DNA from: Streptomyces sp. NBC_00654
GTDB lineage: Bacteria; Actinomycetota; Actinomycetes; Streptomycetales; Streptomycetaceae
Assembly (NCBI RefSeq): GCF_026341775.1
Contig: NZ_JAPEOB010000002.1
Location: 2,170,001-2,234,000, forward strand
Direction: 5' to 3'
DNA length: 64,000 nt
The notes below the pieces were generated by a model, which saw nothing but the letters and a program-made list of their open reading frames with translations, was not told where the DNA came from and searched no databases. The position numbers and the translations under genes were made by a program. Below, piece after piece: positions 25,457 to 34,796 of the stretch; within the stretch, counting starts at the first letter, position 1; every line of letters begins with the position of its first letter.

Positions 25457-26125
25457 ATGGCGAACACCCGTACTTTCTCCACCGCTTCGGCCGCCGCCTC
25501 GGCAGCCGCGGCGTCCGCCGCTGCCACCGACTCCGCCCGCCCCCTGTCCCCCAACCGGCACCGGCTGCGTGCCGTCGACCGTGACGAGGTCGTCCGGCTC
25601 TCCGATGTGGCCGACTTCCTGCCGCCGGGTGCCACCTGGCTGCCCGCGCCCCAGCACACCCTTCCGGCGCTGCCCGGTCAGCCGCCGATGATCGGCTATC
25701 TGGTGCTCGTACCGGCCGATCAGCAGCCGGTCATCGCCGGAGCGGTCGCCGCGTCCCAGCACCGGACGGGCCACCCGCAGTTCGGCCGGCCGGGCCCGGC
25801 CGCCCAGCAGTTCGTCCCGGAGCCGGTCGACGAGAGCCTCACGGCCGGACCGGTCCGGATCGACTCCGTCCGGCGCACCGCCTCGGTGGACGGCAGCACG
25901 CTGGATCTGACGTATCTGGAGTTCGAGCTGCTGGCCCATCTGGTGGCGCACCCGCACCGGGTGCACACCCGTGATCAGCTGGTGACGACGGTCTGGGGCT
26001 ACGGGCACGTGGGCGACGGGCGCACCGTCGATGTCCATGTGGCCCGGCTGCGCCGCAAGCTGGGCGCCGAGCACCGCCGTTCGATCCAGACGGTCCGGCG
26101 GGTGGGCTACAAGTACGCCCCCTGA
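25457..26125 (+). CDS. OmpR-type winged-helix regulator without receiver domain
   Basis: A 222-residue protein. It has an Ala/Ser-rich N-terminus, then about 35-95 with no receiver-domain signature. A C-terminal OmpR/PhoB winged helix (about 130-222) contains LTYLEFELLAHLVAHPHRVHTRDQLVTTVWG, RTVDVHVARLRRKLG and VRRVGYKYAP. It is an orphan DNA-binding protein, so control must come from the unusual N-terminal region or from expression. It lies next to glnII, but no link to nitrogen is proven. Confidence 0.88.
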   Translation: MANTRTFSTASAAASAAAASAAATDSARPLSPNRHRLRAVDRDEVVRLSDVADFLPPGATWLPAPQHTLPALPGQPPMIGYLVLVPADQQPVIAGAVAASQHRTGHPQFGRPGPAAQQFVPEPVDESLTAGPVRIDSVRRTASVDGSTLDLTYLEFELLAHLVAHPHRVHTRDQLVTTVWGYGHVGDGRTVDVHVARLRRKLGAEHRRSIQTVRRVGYKYAP

Positions 26126-26158
26126 CGGTCCCGGTCCGGCCGACGCGCCGGAAGCGGC

Positions 26159-26206
26159 CGACGCGGCCCCGGGCTCCGGTACGTACCGGAGCCCGGGGCC
26201 GCGTCG
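26159..26206. terminator. 48-bp perfect palindrome, bidirectional terminator
   Basis: Two 24-bp arms meet with no spacer at 26182/26183. It sits between convergent stops at 26125 and 26227 and should terminate both transcripts. Confidence 0.8.
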
Positions 26207-26226
26207 CGACGCGGTGGTGCGGGTGG

Positions 26227-28371
26227 TCAGCCGGGGGATCCCGCCCCCACCGGGCCGCCGGCCGCCTCCGGGGCCCCGGCCGGTTCCGGGTCGCCGTGCT
26301 CCAGGGCGGGCAGCCGGGACAGCCCGCGCGGGGTGCGCCAGTTCCGCTCGCCGAGCAGCAGCATGACGGAGGGCAGCAGGACCATCCGTACGATCGTGGC
26401 GTCCAGCAGCACCGCGACGGCGAGGCCGACGCCCATCTGCTGCATGTCCTGCATGGACAGGGTGCCGAAGACCGCGAACACCGCCACCATGATCGCCGCG
26501 GCGCCGGTCACCGCACCGGCCGTGCGGCGGATGCCCGTGTCGATCGCGGACCGGTTGTCCAGGCCGCCGGTGCGGGCCTCACGGATCCGGGAGACCACGA
26601 ACACGTGGTAGTCCATGGACAGTCCGAACAGGACCACCAGGACGAACAGCGGCATCCAGGACTCGATCGCGCCGACTCCCTCGGAACCGATCAGCGAGGC
26701 GCCCCAGCCGTGCTGGAAGACGGCGACCATCACCCCGTAGGCGGCGCCCACGGAGAGCAGGTTGAGCAGGATCGCGGTCGCGGCGATGACGTACGAGCGG
26801 AAGCAGAACAGCATCAGCAGGAAGGTCACCGCCGTGATGAACGCGAAGACCGGGACCATGCCGCGCTTCAGCTGTTCGTTGAAGTCGACGGATCCGGCGA
26901 CCTCCCCGGTCACATGCACCTCGGCGCCCGTGCCGTCGAAGGCCCGCGGCAGCCGGTTCCCGCGCAGCTCGGCCAGGTCCGCCGTGCCGTCCGGCAGTGG
27001 CACCTCGATCTCCGCGACGTTCCGGGCGGCGTGGACGGTCACCCGGTCGAAGGAGCCGAGCGCCCTGCGGAGCTCCGGTGTGCCGATGTCGTCGGCCCGG
27101 ACGACGACGAGGGCGGGATCGGGGCCGCCCGGGAAGTTCTCGGTGATGCGGCGGTGGGCGACGGAGAGCTGTGAGTCCGAGCCGAACTGCTTCTCCAGCC
27201 CGAGCGCCTCGGTCTTCATTCCGACGGCGGGCGCGGCCAGGGCGAGCAGGACGACGACGGAGCCGATGGCGAAGACCGTGGGCCGGGCCAGGACGGGCTT
27301 CAGCACCGTGCCCGCGATGCCCCCGCCGACGCGCGCGCCGCGCTTGCCGCGACGGTTCAGCAGCGGGACGCGGCCCGCGTCGATCCGGTCGCCGAGCCAG
27401 GACAGCAGGGCCGGCAGGACGGTCACGGAGCCCAGCATCGCGATGAACACGACGATGATCGTGGCGAGCGCGAAGCCCTTGAACAGCAGCAGTCCGGACA
27501 GGAACATGCCGCCCATGGCGACCATCACGGTCGCTCCGGAGACGAGCACGGCGCGGCCGCTGGTCGCCGCCGCGATGCGCAGCGCCGTCTCCGCGTCGCG
27601 CCCCGCGGCCCGCTCGTCCCGTTCGCGGCGCAGGTAGAAGAGGCAGTAGTCGACGCCGACGGCGAAGCCCATCAGGAACATCACGGAGTACGTGGTCTGG
27701 AACAGGTGCAGCTGGTGGCTGGCGAGCGAGAGCAGACCGAAGGCGGCCATGCACGCGGTCAACGCGAGCCCGACCGGGAGCAGGGCCGCCACCACGGCGC
27801 CGAAGGCCACGAGCAGGATGCCCAGCGCCAGGGGTACGGCGGTGAACTCGGCCTTCTTGAAGTCCTCGGCGAGCAGGTCACCGAGCCATTTGCCCGCGCT
27901 GGCCTCGCCGAACTGGTGGATCTCGACGTTCCCATGGTCCCCCCGGACCGAGGAGACGGCGTCCAGCACCGGCTGCACCCGCTCGGCGGAGGTCGCCGCG
28001 TCGCCCTTCATCTCGAAGGTGATCAGGGCCTCCTTGCCGTCCTCCGAGGGGACGGGAGGAGCGAGGTTCCGCACCTCGCCGGTCCCCCGTACGGCCTCGG
28101 TGAGGTCGCGGGCCGCCTCCTTCCAGTCACCGGCCGCGCCGGCGGAGACCATGACCAGCTCGCCCGCGGGCTTGCCGAGTCCGGCGTCGGAGAGGATCTG
28201 CTCCGCGCGGGCCGAGTCGCCCGCGCCGTTCTCCGCATCGGACATCTCGACCATGCCGGATGCCCCGCCGATGCCCGTGGCGAGCACGACGAGGAGCAGC
28301 CAGCCGAGGATGGCCGTCTTTCGATGGTGTGCGCTCCACACACCGATGCGTGCCGCGAGGTTGCGCCTCAT
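26227..28371 (-). CDS. MMPL/RND-family membrane transporter
   Basis: A 714-residue protein in the MmpL pattern: a first membrane helix (ILGWLLLVVLATGIGG), a large extracytoplasmic loop to about 200, and a block of five to six helices with GFAVGVDYCLFYLRRERDE near 235 (GxxxDY motif). A second loop and a second block follow, with GLSMDYHVFVVSRIREA near 590. Such proteins export lipids or hydrophobic compounds using the proton gradient. The ATG at 28371 gives a normal Arg-rich cytoplasmic start; a longer frame adds a non-conserved leader. It is divergent from a histidine kinase/response regulator pair that may control it. Confidence 0.92.
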   Translation of the reverse strand: MRRNLAARIGVWSAHHRKTAILGWLLLVVLATGIGGASGMVEMSDAENGAGDSARAEQILSDAGLGKPAGELVMVSAGAAGDWKEAARDLTEAVRGTGEVRNLAPPVPSEDGKEALITFEMKGDAATSAERVQPVLDAVSSVRGDHGNVEIHQFGEASAGKWLGDLLAEDFKKAEFTAVPLALGILLVAFGAVVAALLPVGLALTACMAAFGLLSLASHQLHLFQTTYSVMFLMGFAVGVDYCLFYLRRERDERAAGRDAETALRIAAATSGRAVLVSGATVMVAMGGMFLSGLLLFKGFALATIIVVFIAMLGSVTVLPALLSWLGDRIDAGRVPLLNRRGKRGARVGGGIAGTVLKPVLARPTVFAIGSVVVLLALAAPAVGMKTEALGLEKQFGSDSQLSVAHRRITENFPGGPDPALVVVRADDIGTPELRRALGSFDRVTVHAARNVAEIEVPLPDGTADLAELRGNRLPRAFDGTGAEVHVTGEVAGSVDFNEQLKRGMVPVFAFITAVTFLLMLFCFRSYVIAATAILLNLLSVGAAYGVMVAVFQHGWGASLIGSEGVGAIESWMPLFVLVVLFGLSMDYHVFVVSRIREARTGGLDNRSAIDTGIRRTAGAVTGAAAIMVAVFAVFGTLSMQDMQQMGVGLAVAVLLDATIVRMVLLPSVMLLLGERNWRTPRGLSRLPALEHGDPEPAGAPEAAGGPVGAGSPG

Positions 28372-28604
28372 GCGGATGTCGCCCCCAGAAGTAGACGTCG
28401 TACAGGACGCTCCGAATCTAGGAACGGCGGGCCGTCCGCCCCAGCCGTCGAAGCCCCCGGTCACGGAGCCGTAGGGCGAGGCCGGAGGGTGGTGCCAGGT
28501 ACACCCTGCGGCGGGTGGCCCGACGGCTGACGCCCTGGGCGTCGCCGGGGTGAGACTGTCCTGTGACCGGGACCCGCTGGGGTCCGGCGAGGGGAGAGGA
28601 CACC

Positions 28605-29873
28605 ATGAAGGCGATGTCGCGGCGGATACGGCCGCCGATGCTGGCGGCGGGGCGCGGGCTCTTCCTCGCCGTCGCCGGTCCGGTGGGGTCGATCACCCTG
28701 TTCGTCCTGGCGGTCCTCTCCATCGCCTTCATCGTGCTGGGCATCGGCCTCCTCACCACCCCGCCGGTGCTCGAAGCGGTGCGCAGGCACGCCAACCAGC
28801 GCCGGCTGTGGGCGGTCACCTGGTCGCAGGTCCGCATTCCGGTGCCGTACCGGCCCTTCCCGCCGGACCTCCGCCCCGGCTTCACCGGACAGGTGGAGCG
28901 CACGACGCTGATGCTCAAGGACCCGGCGACCTGGCGGGACCTCCAGTGGCTGCTGGTCGACATGACGGCCGGCACCGTCGTGGCCTCCCTGTCCGCGGGC
29001 CTGATGATCTACCCGGTGGAGTCGCTGGTCCTCGCGGCGGGCCTGTGGCGGGTGTTCCGGGACGACGCGTACTGGTACGGATTCGTTCCGGTGGACAGCC
29101 AGGCGTCCGCGCTCGCCGCCGTCGCGCTCGGTCTGGTGCTCTTCGCCGTCGGGCTGAAGGCGAGCGAACCGCTGCTGCGTCTGCACTTCGTGCTCGCCCG
29201 CTCGGTCCTCGCCCCCACCCATGACCAGGAGCTGGAGCGGCGTATCGACCGGCTCACCGAGACCCGGCACGAGGCGGTGGACACGGCCGCGTCCGAACTG
29301 CGGCGCATCGAGCGGGATCTGCACGACGGCGCCCAGGCCCGGCTGGTCGCCATGGGGATGAACCTGGGCACCATCGAGGCGCTCATCGAGAAGGACCCGG
29401 TCCGGGCGAAGAAGATGCTGGCCATGGCCCGCGAGTCCTCCGCGGAGGCCCTCACCGAGCTGCGCGATCTCGTACGGGGCATCCATCCGCCGGTGCTGGC
29501 CGAGCGGGGGCTGGGCGACGCGGTGCGGGCGCTGGCCCTGCGGCTGCCGGTCGAGTCCGAGGTGAACGTGGAACTGGCGGGGCGCGCCGGGGCTCCCGTG
29601 GAGTCGGCGGCGTACTTCGCGGTCAGCGAGACCCTGACGAACGCGGTGAAGCACTCGGGGGCGGACCGGCTCTGGGTGGACCTGGATCACGCCGGGGGGA
29701 TGCTGCGCATCTCGGTCACGGACAACGGCCGGGGCGGTGCGGCGATCGGTCCCGGCTCGGGGCTGAGCGGAATCGAACGGCGACTGAGTACATTCGACGG
29801 CGTACTGGCCGTCAGCAGCCCCGCGGGCGGTCCCACCATGGTGACCATGGAGATTCCTTGCGAGTTGTCCTAG
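28605..29873 (+). CDS. NarL-family sensor histidine kinase
   Basis: A 422-residue membrane kinase. Hydrophobic segments at about 25-55, 125-150 and 165-185 form a PF13796-like sensor. RIERDLHDGAQARLVAMGMNLG near 235-256 is the HisKA_3 box with the phospho-accepting His. The HATPase region has SETLTNAVKHSGA and ISVTDNGRGGA near 345-375. GGGGAGAGG precedes the ATG at 28605. The 3' end overlaps the response regulator gene by 16 nt. The signal is unknown. Confidence 0.92.
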   Translation: MKAMSRRIRPPMLAAGRGLFLAVAGPVGSITLFVLAVLSIAFIVLGIGLLTTPPVLEAVRRHANQRRLWAVTWSQVRIPVPYRPFPPDLRPGFTGQVERTTLMLKDPATWRDLQWLLVDMTAGTVVASLSAGLMIYPVESLVLAAGLWRVFRDDAYWYGFVPVDSQASALAAVALGLVLFAVGLKASEPLLRLHFVLARSVLAPTHDQELERRIDRLTETRHEAVDTAASELRRIERDLHDGAQARLVAMGMNLGTIEALIEKDPVRAKKMLAMARESSAEALTELRDLVRGIHPPVLAERGLGDAVRALALRLPVESEVNVELAGRAGAPVESAAYFAVSETLTNAVKHSGADRLWVDLDHAGGMLRISVTDNGRGGAAIGPGSGLSGIERRLSTFDGVLAVSSPAGGPTMVTMEIPCELS

Positions 29874-30511
29874 CCGAAGATCTCTTCCTGCTGCGCGACG
29901 GTCTGGTGCGCATGCTGGAGGCCTATGACTTCGAGATCGCCGCGGCTGTGGAGACCGGGCCCGAACTGACCCGGGCCCTGGCCGAGTTGGAGCCGGATGT
30001 CGCCGTCGTCGACGTCCGGCTCCCGCCGTCCCGCACGGACGAGGGCCTCCAGTGCGCGCTGGCCGCCCGGCGGGCGCGGCCCGGACTGCCGGTGCTGGTG
30101 CTCTCCCAGCATGTGGAGCAGCTGTACGCCCGCGAGCTGCTGGCGGACGGCGACGGCGGTATCGGCTATCTGCTCAAGGACCGGGTGTTCGACGCGGACC
30201 AGTTCATCGACGCGGTCCGCCGGGTCGCGGCGGGCGGTACGGCGATGGATCCGCAGGTCATCTCGCAGTTGCTGTCCCGCCGTTCGCAGGACAGGCCGAT
30301 CGGCGGCCTGACCCCGCGCGAGCGCGAGGTGATGGAACAGATGGCGCTGGGCCGTTCGAACGTGGCGATCGCCTCGCACATGGTGATCACGGAGCGGGCG
30401 GTGGCCAAGCACACCTCGAACATCTTCGGGAAGCTCGGCCTGCCGCCGTCGGACGACGACAACCGCCGCGTTCTCGCGGTGCTCGCCTATCTCGACCGGG
30501 GCGGCTCCTGA
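29858..30511 (+). CDS. NarL/FixJ-family response regulator
   Basis: A 217-residue regulator. In the receiver, ED at 7-8, VAVVDVRLPPSRTDEG near 47-62 with the phospho-Asp, and the lysine in LLKDR near 105. A LuxR-type HTH follows: LTPREREVMEQMALGRSNVAIASHMVITERAVAKHTSNIFGKL near 148-190. The start is TTG at 29858 inside the kinase gene, since no ATG/GTG gives the first receiver strand (RVVLAEDL). It is the partner of the kinase and possibly regulates the MMPL gene. Confidence 0.92.
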   Translation: MRVVLAEDLFLLRDGLVRMLEAYDFEIAAAVETGPELTRALAELEPDVAVVDVRLPPSRTDEGLQCALAARRARPGLPVLVLSQHVEQLYARELLADGDGGIGYLLKDRVFDADQFIDAVRRVAAGGTAMDPQVISQLLSRRSQDRPIGGLTPREREVMEQMALGRSNVAIASHMVITERAVAKHTSNIFGKLGLPPSDDDNRRVLAVLAYLDRGGS

Positions 30512-30553
30512 GGGCGGTTCCGCGAGCGGCTCCTGAGGGGCGGGCCCGGGAGT

Positions 30554-31303
30554 TCAGTGGCGGGCCACGGCCAGGCTGACCACGTAGGTCTCCTCCACCA
30601 CACCGTCCGGGAAGATCTCCGACAGCAGCTCGCGCTCCCGGGCGAGGAAGCCGCCGACCGCCTCCGGGTCCGCGACCAGGAAGTCGGAGTAACTGCCGAC
30701 GTTGCCCAGGTGCACATCGAGCGGCACGCGCCGGCTCCAGGGCAGCAGGCGCGTGTCGAAGGAGAGACCGTCCGGCAGGGTCGCCCGGAACCGGACCCGC
30801 GCGTCGCGGGGGGTCTCGGCGGCACCGAAGAACTTCCGCATACGGGCGTCCTGTTCACCGATCCACGACACCGTCGGGTCGGAGTCGTTCCACCACAGGG
30901 CGAGCGCCCCGCCGGGCCGCAGGACCCGGCGGGCCTCGGGGACCGAGCGGCCGGTGTCGGTCCAGTGCCAGGCCTGGGCGTAGGTGAGCAGGTCCATGGA
31001 GTGCGACCGCAGCGGCAGATGGTTGCCGTCGCCCCGGACGAGGGGCACTTCGGGCAGCCTCCGGCGGAACTCCTCGGCCATCCCGTCTCCGGGCTCCACC
31101 GCCGTGACGCGGGCGCCGTGCGCGTGGAGCAGCGCGGTGCCGAGCCCGGTACCCGCGCCGATGTCCGCGACCCGGGCACCGCCCAGTCCGAAGCCGGCCA
31201 ACTCCTCGACCGCGCCCAGGAGCGCGGGCGGGTACGAGGGCCTGTTCGCGCCGTAGGCGGCGGCCGCGGCGTCGAAGGAGCGCGCCTGCGAAGTCTTTGT
31301 CAT
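30554..31303 (-). CDS. SAM-dependent class I methyltransferase
   Basis: A 249-residue enzyme. VADIGAGTGLGTALL near 41-55 is the SAM-binding loop, VTAVEPGDGM follows, and LLTYAQAWHWTD resembles the UbiE/Methyltransf_11 group. The ATG at 31303 (MTKTSQARSFDAAAAAYG) is chosen because the conserved N-terminal SFDAAAAAYGANRPSYP begins 8 residues later. The substrate is unknown. Confidence 0.88.
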   Translation of the reverse strand: MTKTSQARSFDAAAAAYGANRPSYPPALLGAVEELAGFGLGGARVADIGAGTGLGTALLHAHGARVTAVEPGDGMAEEFRRRLPEVPLVRGDGNHLPLRSHSMDLLTYAQAWHWTDTGRSVPEARRVLRPGGALALWWNDSDPTVSWIGEQDARMRKFFGAAETPRDARVRFRATLPDGLSFDTRLLPWSRRVPLDVHLGNVGSYSDFLVADPEAVGGFLARERELLSEIFPDGVVEETYVVSLAVARH

Positions 31304-31472
31304 ACGACCATCATGGCCCGGCGCCCACGGCCCCGGCGAAGGTTCTCGGACCGGCGCGCGCCCCGGCGCCCACGGCCCTGCGGGGGCTCGCGGCAGGGCC
31401 CGGCGCGACCGCGTACGGGAAAATCCCCGCACGCCTCTGTTCCCCCCGCTTACCCGTCAGTACATTGACAAC

Positions 31473-32378
31473 ATGTCTAACACGCAGCCAGCGGCGGTCG
31501 CGTCGGAGCGGACGCCGCTCAAGGCCCGCCAGGTCTCCTTCGCCTGGGAGAAGACTCCCCTGCACTGGGTGCCGGGCGACCCGTTCACCACGCACACCAT
31601 CAATGTGCTCCATCTGCTGCTCCCGGCCGGGGAACGCTGGTTCATCCATGTGTACCGGCAGATCCTTCCCTATATCCATGACGAGCGACTGCGCCAGGAC
31701 GTCATCGGGTTCATCGGCCAGGAGGCCGTGCACTCGCAGGCCCACGACGAGGTACTGCCGCATCTGAAGAAGCTGGGCCTCGACCCCACCCCGTACACCG
31801 CGCAGGTCGACTGGTTCTTCGAGAAGCTGCTCGGGGACCGGACACTGCCGCCCGGCCGGGCGTCCAAGTGGTGGCTGATGGAGCGGGTCGCGACCATCGC
31901 GGCGATCGAGCACTACACCGCGTTCCTCGGCGACTGGGTCCTCAACGCCGAGGCCCTGGACCGGCGGGGCGCCGACCCGACGATGCTGGACCTGCTCCGC
32001 TGGCACGGCGCCGAGGAGGTCGAGCACCGGTCCGTCGCCTTCGAGGTGTTCATGCATGTCGACGGCGGCTACCGGCGGCGGCTGCGGACCTGGGCGACGG
32101 CGTTCTCCGCGCTGATCTTCCTGTGGCAGCGCGGCGTCCGCTTCTTCATGGCGAACGACCCGAGCCTGCTCGACGGCAAGGCCTCGTTCAAGGCGTTCCA
32201 CGAGAGCGGCAGGCGGGGCACGCTGCCCAGCACCGGTGCCATCCTGCGGTCCGTCCCCAGCTACCTCAGCCGGTCCTACCACCCCTCCCAGGAGGGCAGC
32301 ACGGCCCAGGCCGTCGACTATCTCGCCACATCGCCCGCGGCCCTGGCCGCCGAGGCCCGTACGACGGGAACCCGCTGA
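31473..32378 (+). CDS. Predicted metal-dependent hydrolase (PF10118 type)
   Basis: A 301-residue protein. The ferritin-like helical core carries E/H metal ligands: FIGQEAVHSQAHDEV near 86-100, AAIEHYTAFLGDWV near 142-155 and WHGAEEVEHRSVAFEVF near 174-190. The last EExxH pair is typical of di-iron sites. It is followed after 3 nt by a flavin/2Fe-2S reductase gene, which suggests an oxygenase-like pair in which the reductase feeds electrons. Family annotation says hydrolase; the di-iron pattern leaves oxidase activity open. Confidence 0.85.
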   Translation: MSNTQPAAVASERTPLKARQVSFAWEKTPLHWVPGDPFTTHTINVLHLLLPAGERWFIHVYRQILPYIHDERLRQDVIGFIGQEAVHSQAHDEVLPHLKKLGLDPTPYTAQVDWFFEKLLGDRTLPPGRASKWWLMERVATIAAIEHYTAFLGDWVLNAEALDRRGADPTMLDLLRWHGAEEVEHRSVAFEVFMHVDGGYRRRLRTWATAFSALIFLWQRGVRFFMANDPSLLDGKASFKAFHESGRRGTLPSTGAILRSVPSYLSRSYHPSQEGSTAQAVDYLATSPAALAAEARTTGTR

Positions 32379-32381
32379 ACC

Positions 32382-33458
32382 ATGGCCCTGCCCCGTCCGC
32401 GTACCGTCGCCCTGGTCGCCGGCGCCGCCCTGCTCGCCCGGCGGGCCATGCGCCGGCGCATCGCGAAGTCGCCGCTGTGGCCCATGCCCGCTCTGGCCGA
32501 ACCCACATCGGGCCAGTCCGGTCGGCGCTCCACCACCACCCGGCGGCTGCTGATCACCGAACGCACCCCGGTCGCCGACGGGGTGCTCCAGCTCCGGCTG
32601 GAGGGTGCCGGGCTGCCGCCCTGGGAGCCCGGCGCCCATCTGGACCTGCTGCTGCCGTCCGGACTGGTACGGCAGTACTCCCTCTGCGGCGACCCCGCCG
32701 ACCCCGGGGCGTACACCGTGGCGACCCGGCTGGCCGAGGACGGCCGGGGCGGGTCCCGCGAGGTGCACACCCGGCTCCACGAGGGCGAGGAGGTCGAGGT
32801 CCGGGGTCCCCGCAACCGTTTCCCGCTGGCCGACGCCCCCGCGTACGTGTTCGTCGCGGGCGGCATCGGGATCACCCCGATCCTGCCCATGCTGCGTGCC
32901 GTCGCCGCCTCCGGTGCCCCCTGGCGACTGCTGTACGGGGGCCGTTCGCGGGCCTCGATGCCGTTCCTGGCCGAGATCGAACGGCTCGGCGCGGACGGCG
33001 GCCGGGTGAGCGTCGTCGCGCAGGACGAGGCGGGCCACCCGGACGCCGCCGCGTTCCTGGCGGACGCGGCACCCGGCACGGCGGTCCACTGCTGCGGCCC
33101 CGAACCCCTGATGGACGCGGTCGCCGCCGCGCTCCCGGACGGCTGCACCCTGCACCTGGAGCGCTTCGCCCCGGCGGCGTCCGGCACGGCGGGCACCGGC
33201 TCCTTCGAGGTGGAGCTGCGCCGCTCGGGCCGTACGGTGAAGGTCGAGGCCGGACAGTCCGTGCTCGCCGCCGTGCGCGAGGAGCTGCCCCATGTCCCGT
33301 ACTCCTGCGAGCAGGGCTTCTGCGGGACCTGCCGGCAGCGGGTCCTGGAGGGGGGGATCGACCACCGCGACGAGCTGCTCACGGACGGGGAGCGGGAGGA
33401 CTCGATGCTGATCTGTGTCTCGCGCTGCCGCGGCGAACGGCTGGTGCTGGACCTCTGA
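32382..33458 (+). CDS. PDR/VanB-type flavin oxidoreductase with 2Fe-2S ferredoxin domain
   Basis: A 358-residue reductase. The FMN domain has RQYSLCGDPADPGAY near 96-110. The NAD domain has FVAGGIGITPILPML near 151-165. The C-terminal plant-type ferredoxin has CEQGFCGTCRQRVLEGG near 309-325 and a later CVSRC. It passes electrons from NAD(P)H to a partner oxygenase, perhaps the product of the gene 3 nt upstream. A basic N-terminus precedes the flavin domain. Confidence 0.92.
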   Translation: MALPRPRTVALVAGAALLARRAMRRRIAKSPLWPMPALAEPTSGQSGRRSTTTRRLLITERTPVADGVLQLRLEGAGLPPWEPGAHLDLLLPSGLVRQYSLCGDPADPGAYTVATRLAEDGRGGSREVHTRLHEGEEVEVRGPRNRFPLADAPAYVFVAGGIGITPILPMLRAVAASGAPWRLLYGGRSRASMPFLAEIERLGADGGRVSVVAQDEAGHPDAAAFLADAAPGTAVHCCGPEPLMDAVAAALPDGCTLHLERFAPAASGTAGTGSFEVELRRSGRTVKVEAGQSVLAAVREELPHVPYSCEQGFCGTCRQRVLEGGIDHRDELLTDGEREDSMLICVSRCRGERLVLDL

Positions 33459-33471
33459 AGGCTGCCGCGAA

Positions 33472-33499
33472 GTCCCTCCCGGCCAGGTCCGGGAGGGAC
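33472..33499. terminator. Terminator after the oxidoreductase gene
   Basis: An 11-bp perfect stem (33472-33482 with 33489-33499) and a 6-nt loop, 14 nt after the stop. Confidence 0.75.
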
Positions 33500-33539
33500 C
33501 CCCGCGATCTCTGCGACCGGCCACGGATAGGCTGTTGGC

Positions 33540-34262
33540 ATGACGACCGGGGTACGGCGCAGGATGGGCGTCGAGGAGCGCAGGCAGCAGTTGATCGGTG
33601 TCGCGCTGGAGCTGTTCAGCCACCGCTCCCCCGACAAGGTGTCGATCGACGAGATTGCCGCCGCCGCGGGCATCTCGCGACCGCTGGTGTACCACTACTT
33701 CCCCGGCAAGCAGAGCCTGTACGAGGCGGCGCTGCGGCGGGCGGCGGACGAGCTGTCGGCCCGCTTCCTGGAACCGCTCGAAGGCCCCCTGGGGGCACGG
33801 CTGTTGAGGGTCATGGGCCGGTTCTTCGACTTCGTCGACGAGCACGGTCCGGGCTTCTGGGCCCTGATGCGTGGCGGGCCCGCGGTCGGCTCCTCGACGG
33901 CGAACGCCATGATCGACGGGGTGCGGCAGGCGGCGTACGAGCAGATCATCACCCACCTCGGGGTGGAAGTGCCGCCCGCCCGGCTGGAGTTGGTCGTCCG
34001 GTCCTGGGTGTCGCTGGCCGAGTCGACGGCGCTGATCTGGCTGGACGGCCGGCGGGTGCCGCGCGCGGAGCTGGAGCGGCAGCTGGTGCACGACTTCGCG
34101 GCGCTGGCCGCCGTCAGCGCCGCGTACGACCGGGAGATGGCGGGCATCGTCCTGCGGGTCTTCTCCCAGGAGCCGGCGGACAGCCCGTTCGCGGAGCTGC
34201 TGACGCGGCTCGCCGCCCTGGCGCCCGCCGTGCCGCCCGTCCCCCCGCAGCGACAGCCCTGA
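33540..34262 (+). CDS. TetR-family regulator
   Basis: A 240-residue repressor. The HTH is at about 12-60 (RRQQLIGVALELFSHRSPDKVSIDEIAAAAGISRPLVYHYF). The ligand-binding part is helical. Codirectional and 81 nt after the hydrolase/reductase pair, it probably controls them. Confidence 0.92.
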   Translation: MTTGVRRRMGVEERRQQLIGVALELFSHRSPDKVSIDEIAAAAGISRPLVYHYFPGKQSLYEAALRRAADELSARFLEPLEGPLGARLLRVMGRFFDFVDEHGPGFWALMRGGPAVGSSTANAMIDGVRQAAYEQIITHLGVEVPPARLELVVRSWVSLAESTALIWLDGRRVPRAELERQLVHDFAALAAVSAAYDREMAGIVLRVFSQEPADSPFAELLTRLAALAPAVPPVPPQRQP

Positions 34263-34314
34263 GGACCGGCCGACGGTCCCCGGGCTTCCCCGGACTCCCC
34301 CGGACTCCCCGGCG

Positions 34315-34665
34315 TCAGCCCTTGCGGTACGAGGGGTCCAGGTCGCGCGTCTCCGCCGAGACATGCAGGTCCTGTCCCCCGGCGGGCTTCACATAGCCGT
34401 GCAGCAGGTCGAGCACAGAATCGGCCAGCCGGCCCTTGAGCTCCGGACTGCGGCCCGCCAGCATCGCGATGGCGATGTGCACGATCACATCGCCGGTGGG
34501 GGCGTCGCCCACCACGGACTCCTCGACCCGGCGGAATCTGGTCTTGCAGTTGGGTACTTCCGTGCTGACCGTCTCCGCGATCAGCGGATGCAGGGCGAGG
34601 GCGAAGCCGCGTCGGTCGAAGGCGTCGTCGAGCCCGGCGGAGTAGTCGACGGTGATCTGCGGCAT
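34315..34665 (-). CDS. 5-carboxymethyl-2-hydroxymuconate isomerase-like tautomerase
   Basis: A 116-residue protein of the CHMI/tautomerase fold. After Met removal the mature N-terminus is Pro-Gln-Ile-Thr, placing the catalytic proline first. VIVHIAIAMLAGRSPELKGRLADSVL near 62-87 matches the family. The ATG at 34665 is therefore fixed by the proline. No homoprotocatechuate genes are nearby, so the substrate is open. Confidence 0.85.
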   Translation of the reverse strand: MPQITVDYSAGLDDAFDRRGFALALHPLIAETVSTEVPNCKTRFRRVEESVVGDAPTGDVIVHIAIAMLAGRSPELKGRLADSVLDLLHGYVKPAGGQDLHVSAETRDLDPSYRKG

Positions 34666-34796
34666 CAAGCGCTCCTGAGTGCGGTGGGTGAGTGCGGTAC
34701 GGGGCGTACGAAGGCCGGGTCCGTCCGGCGTACCGGCCCCGCCGCCCGACCCCACCCTGGCGTGATCGCCGGACCGGCACAAGTGGCGCCCGGCCG

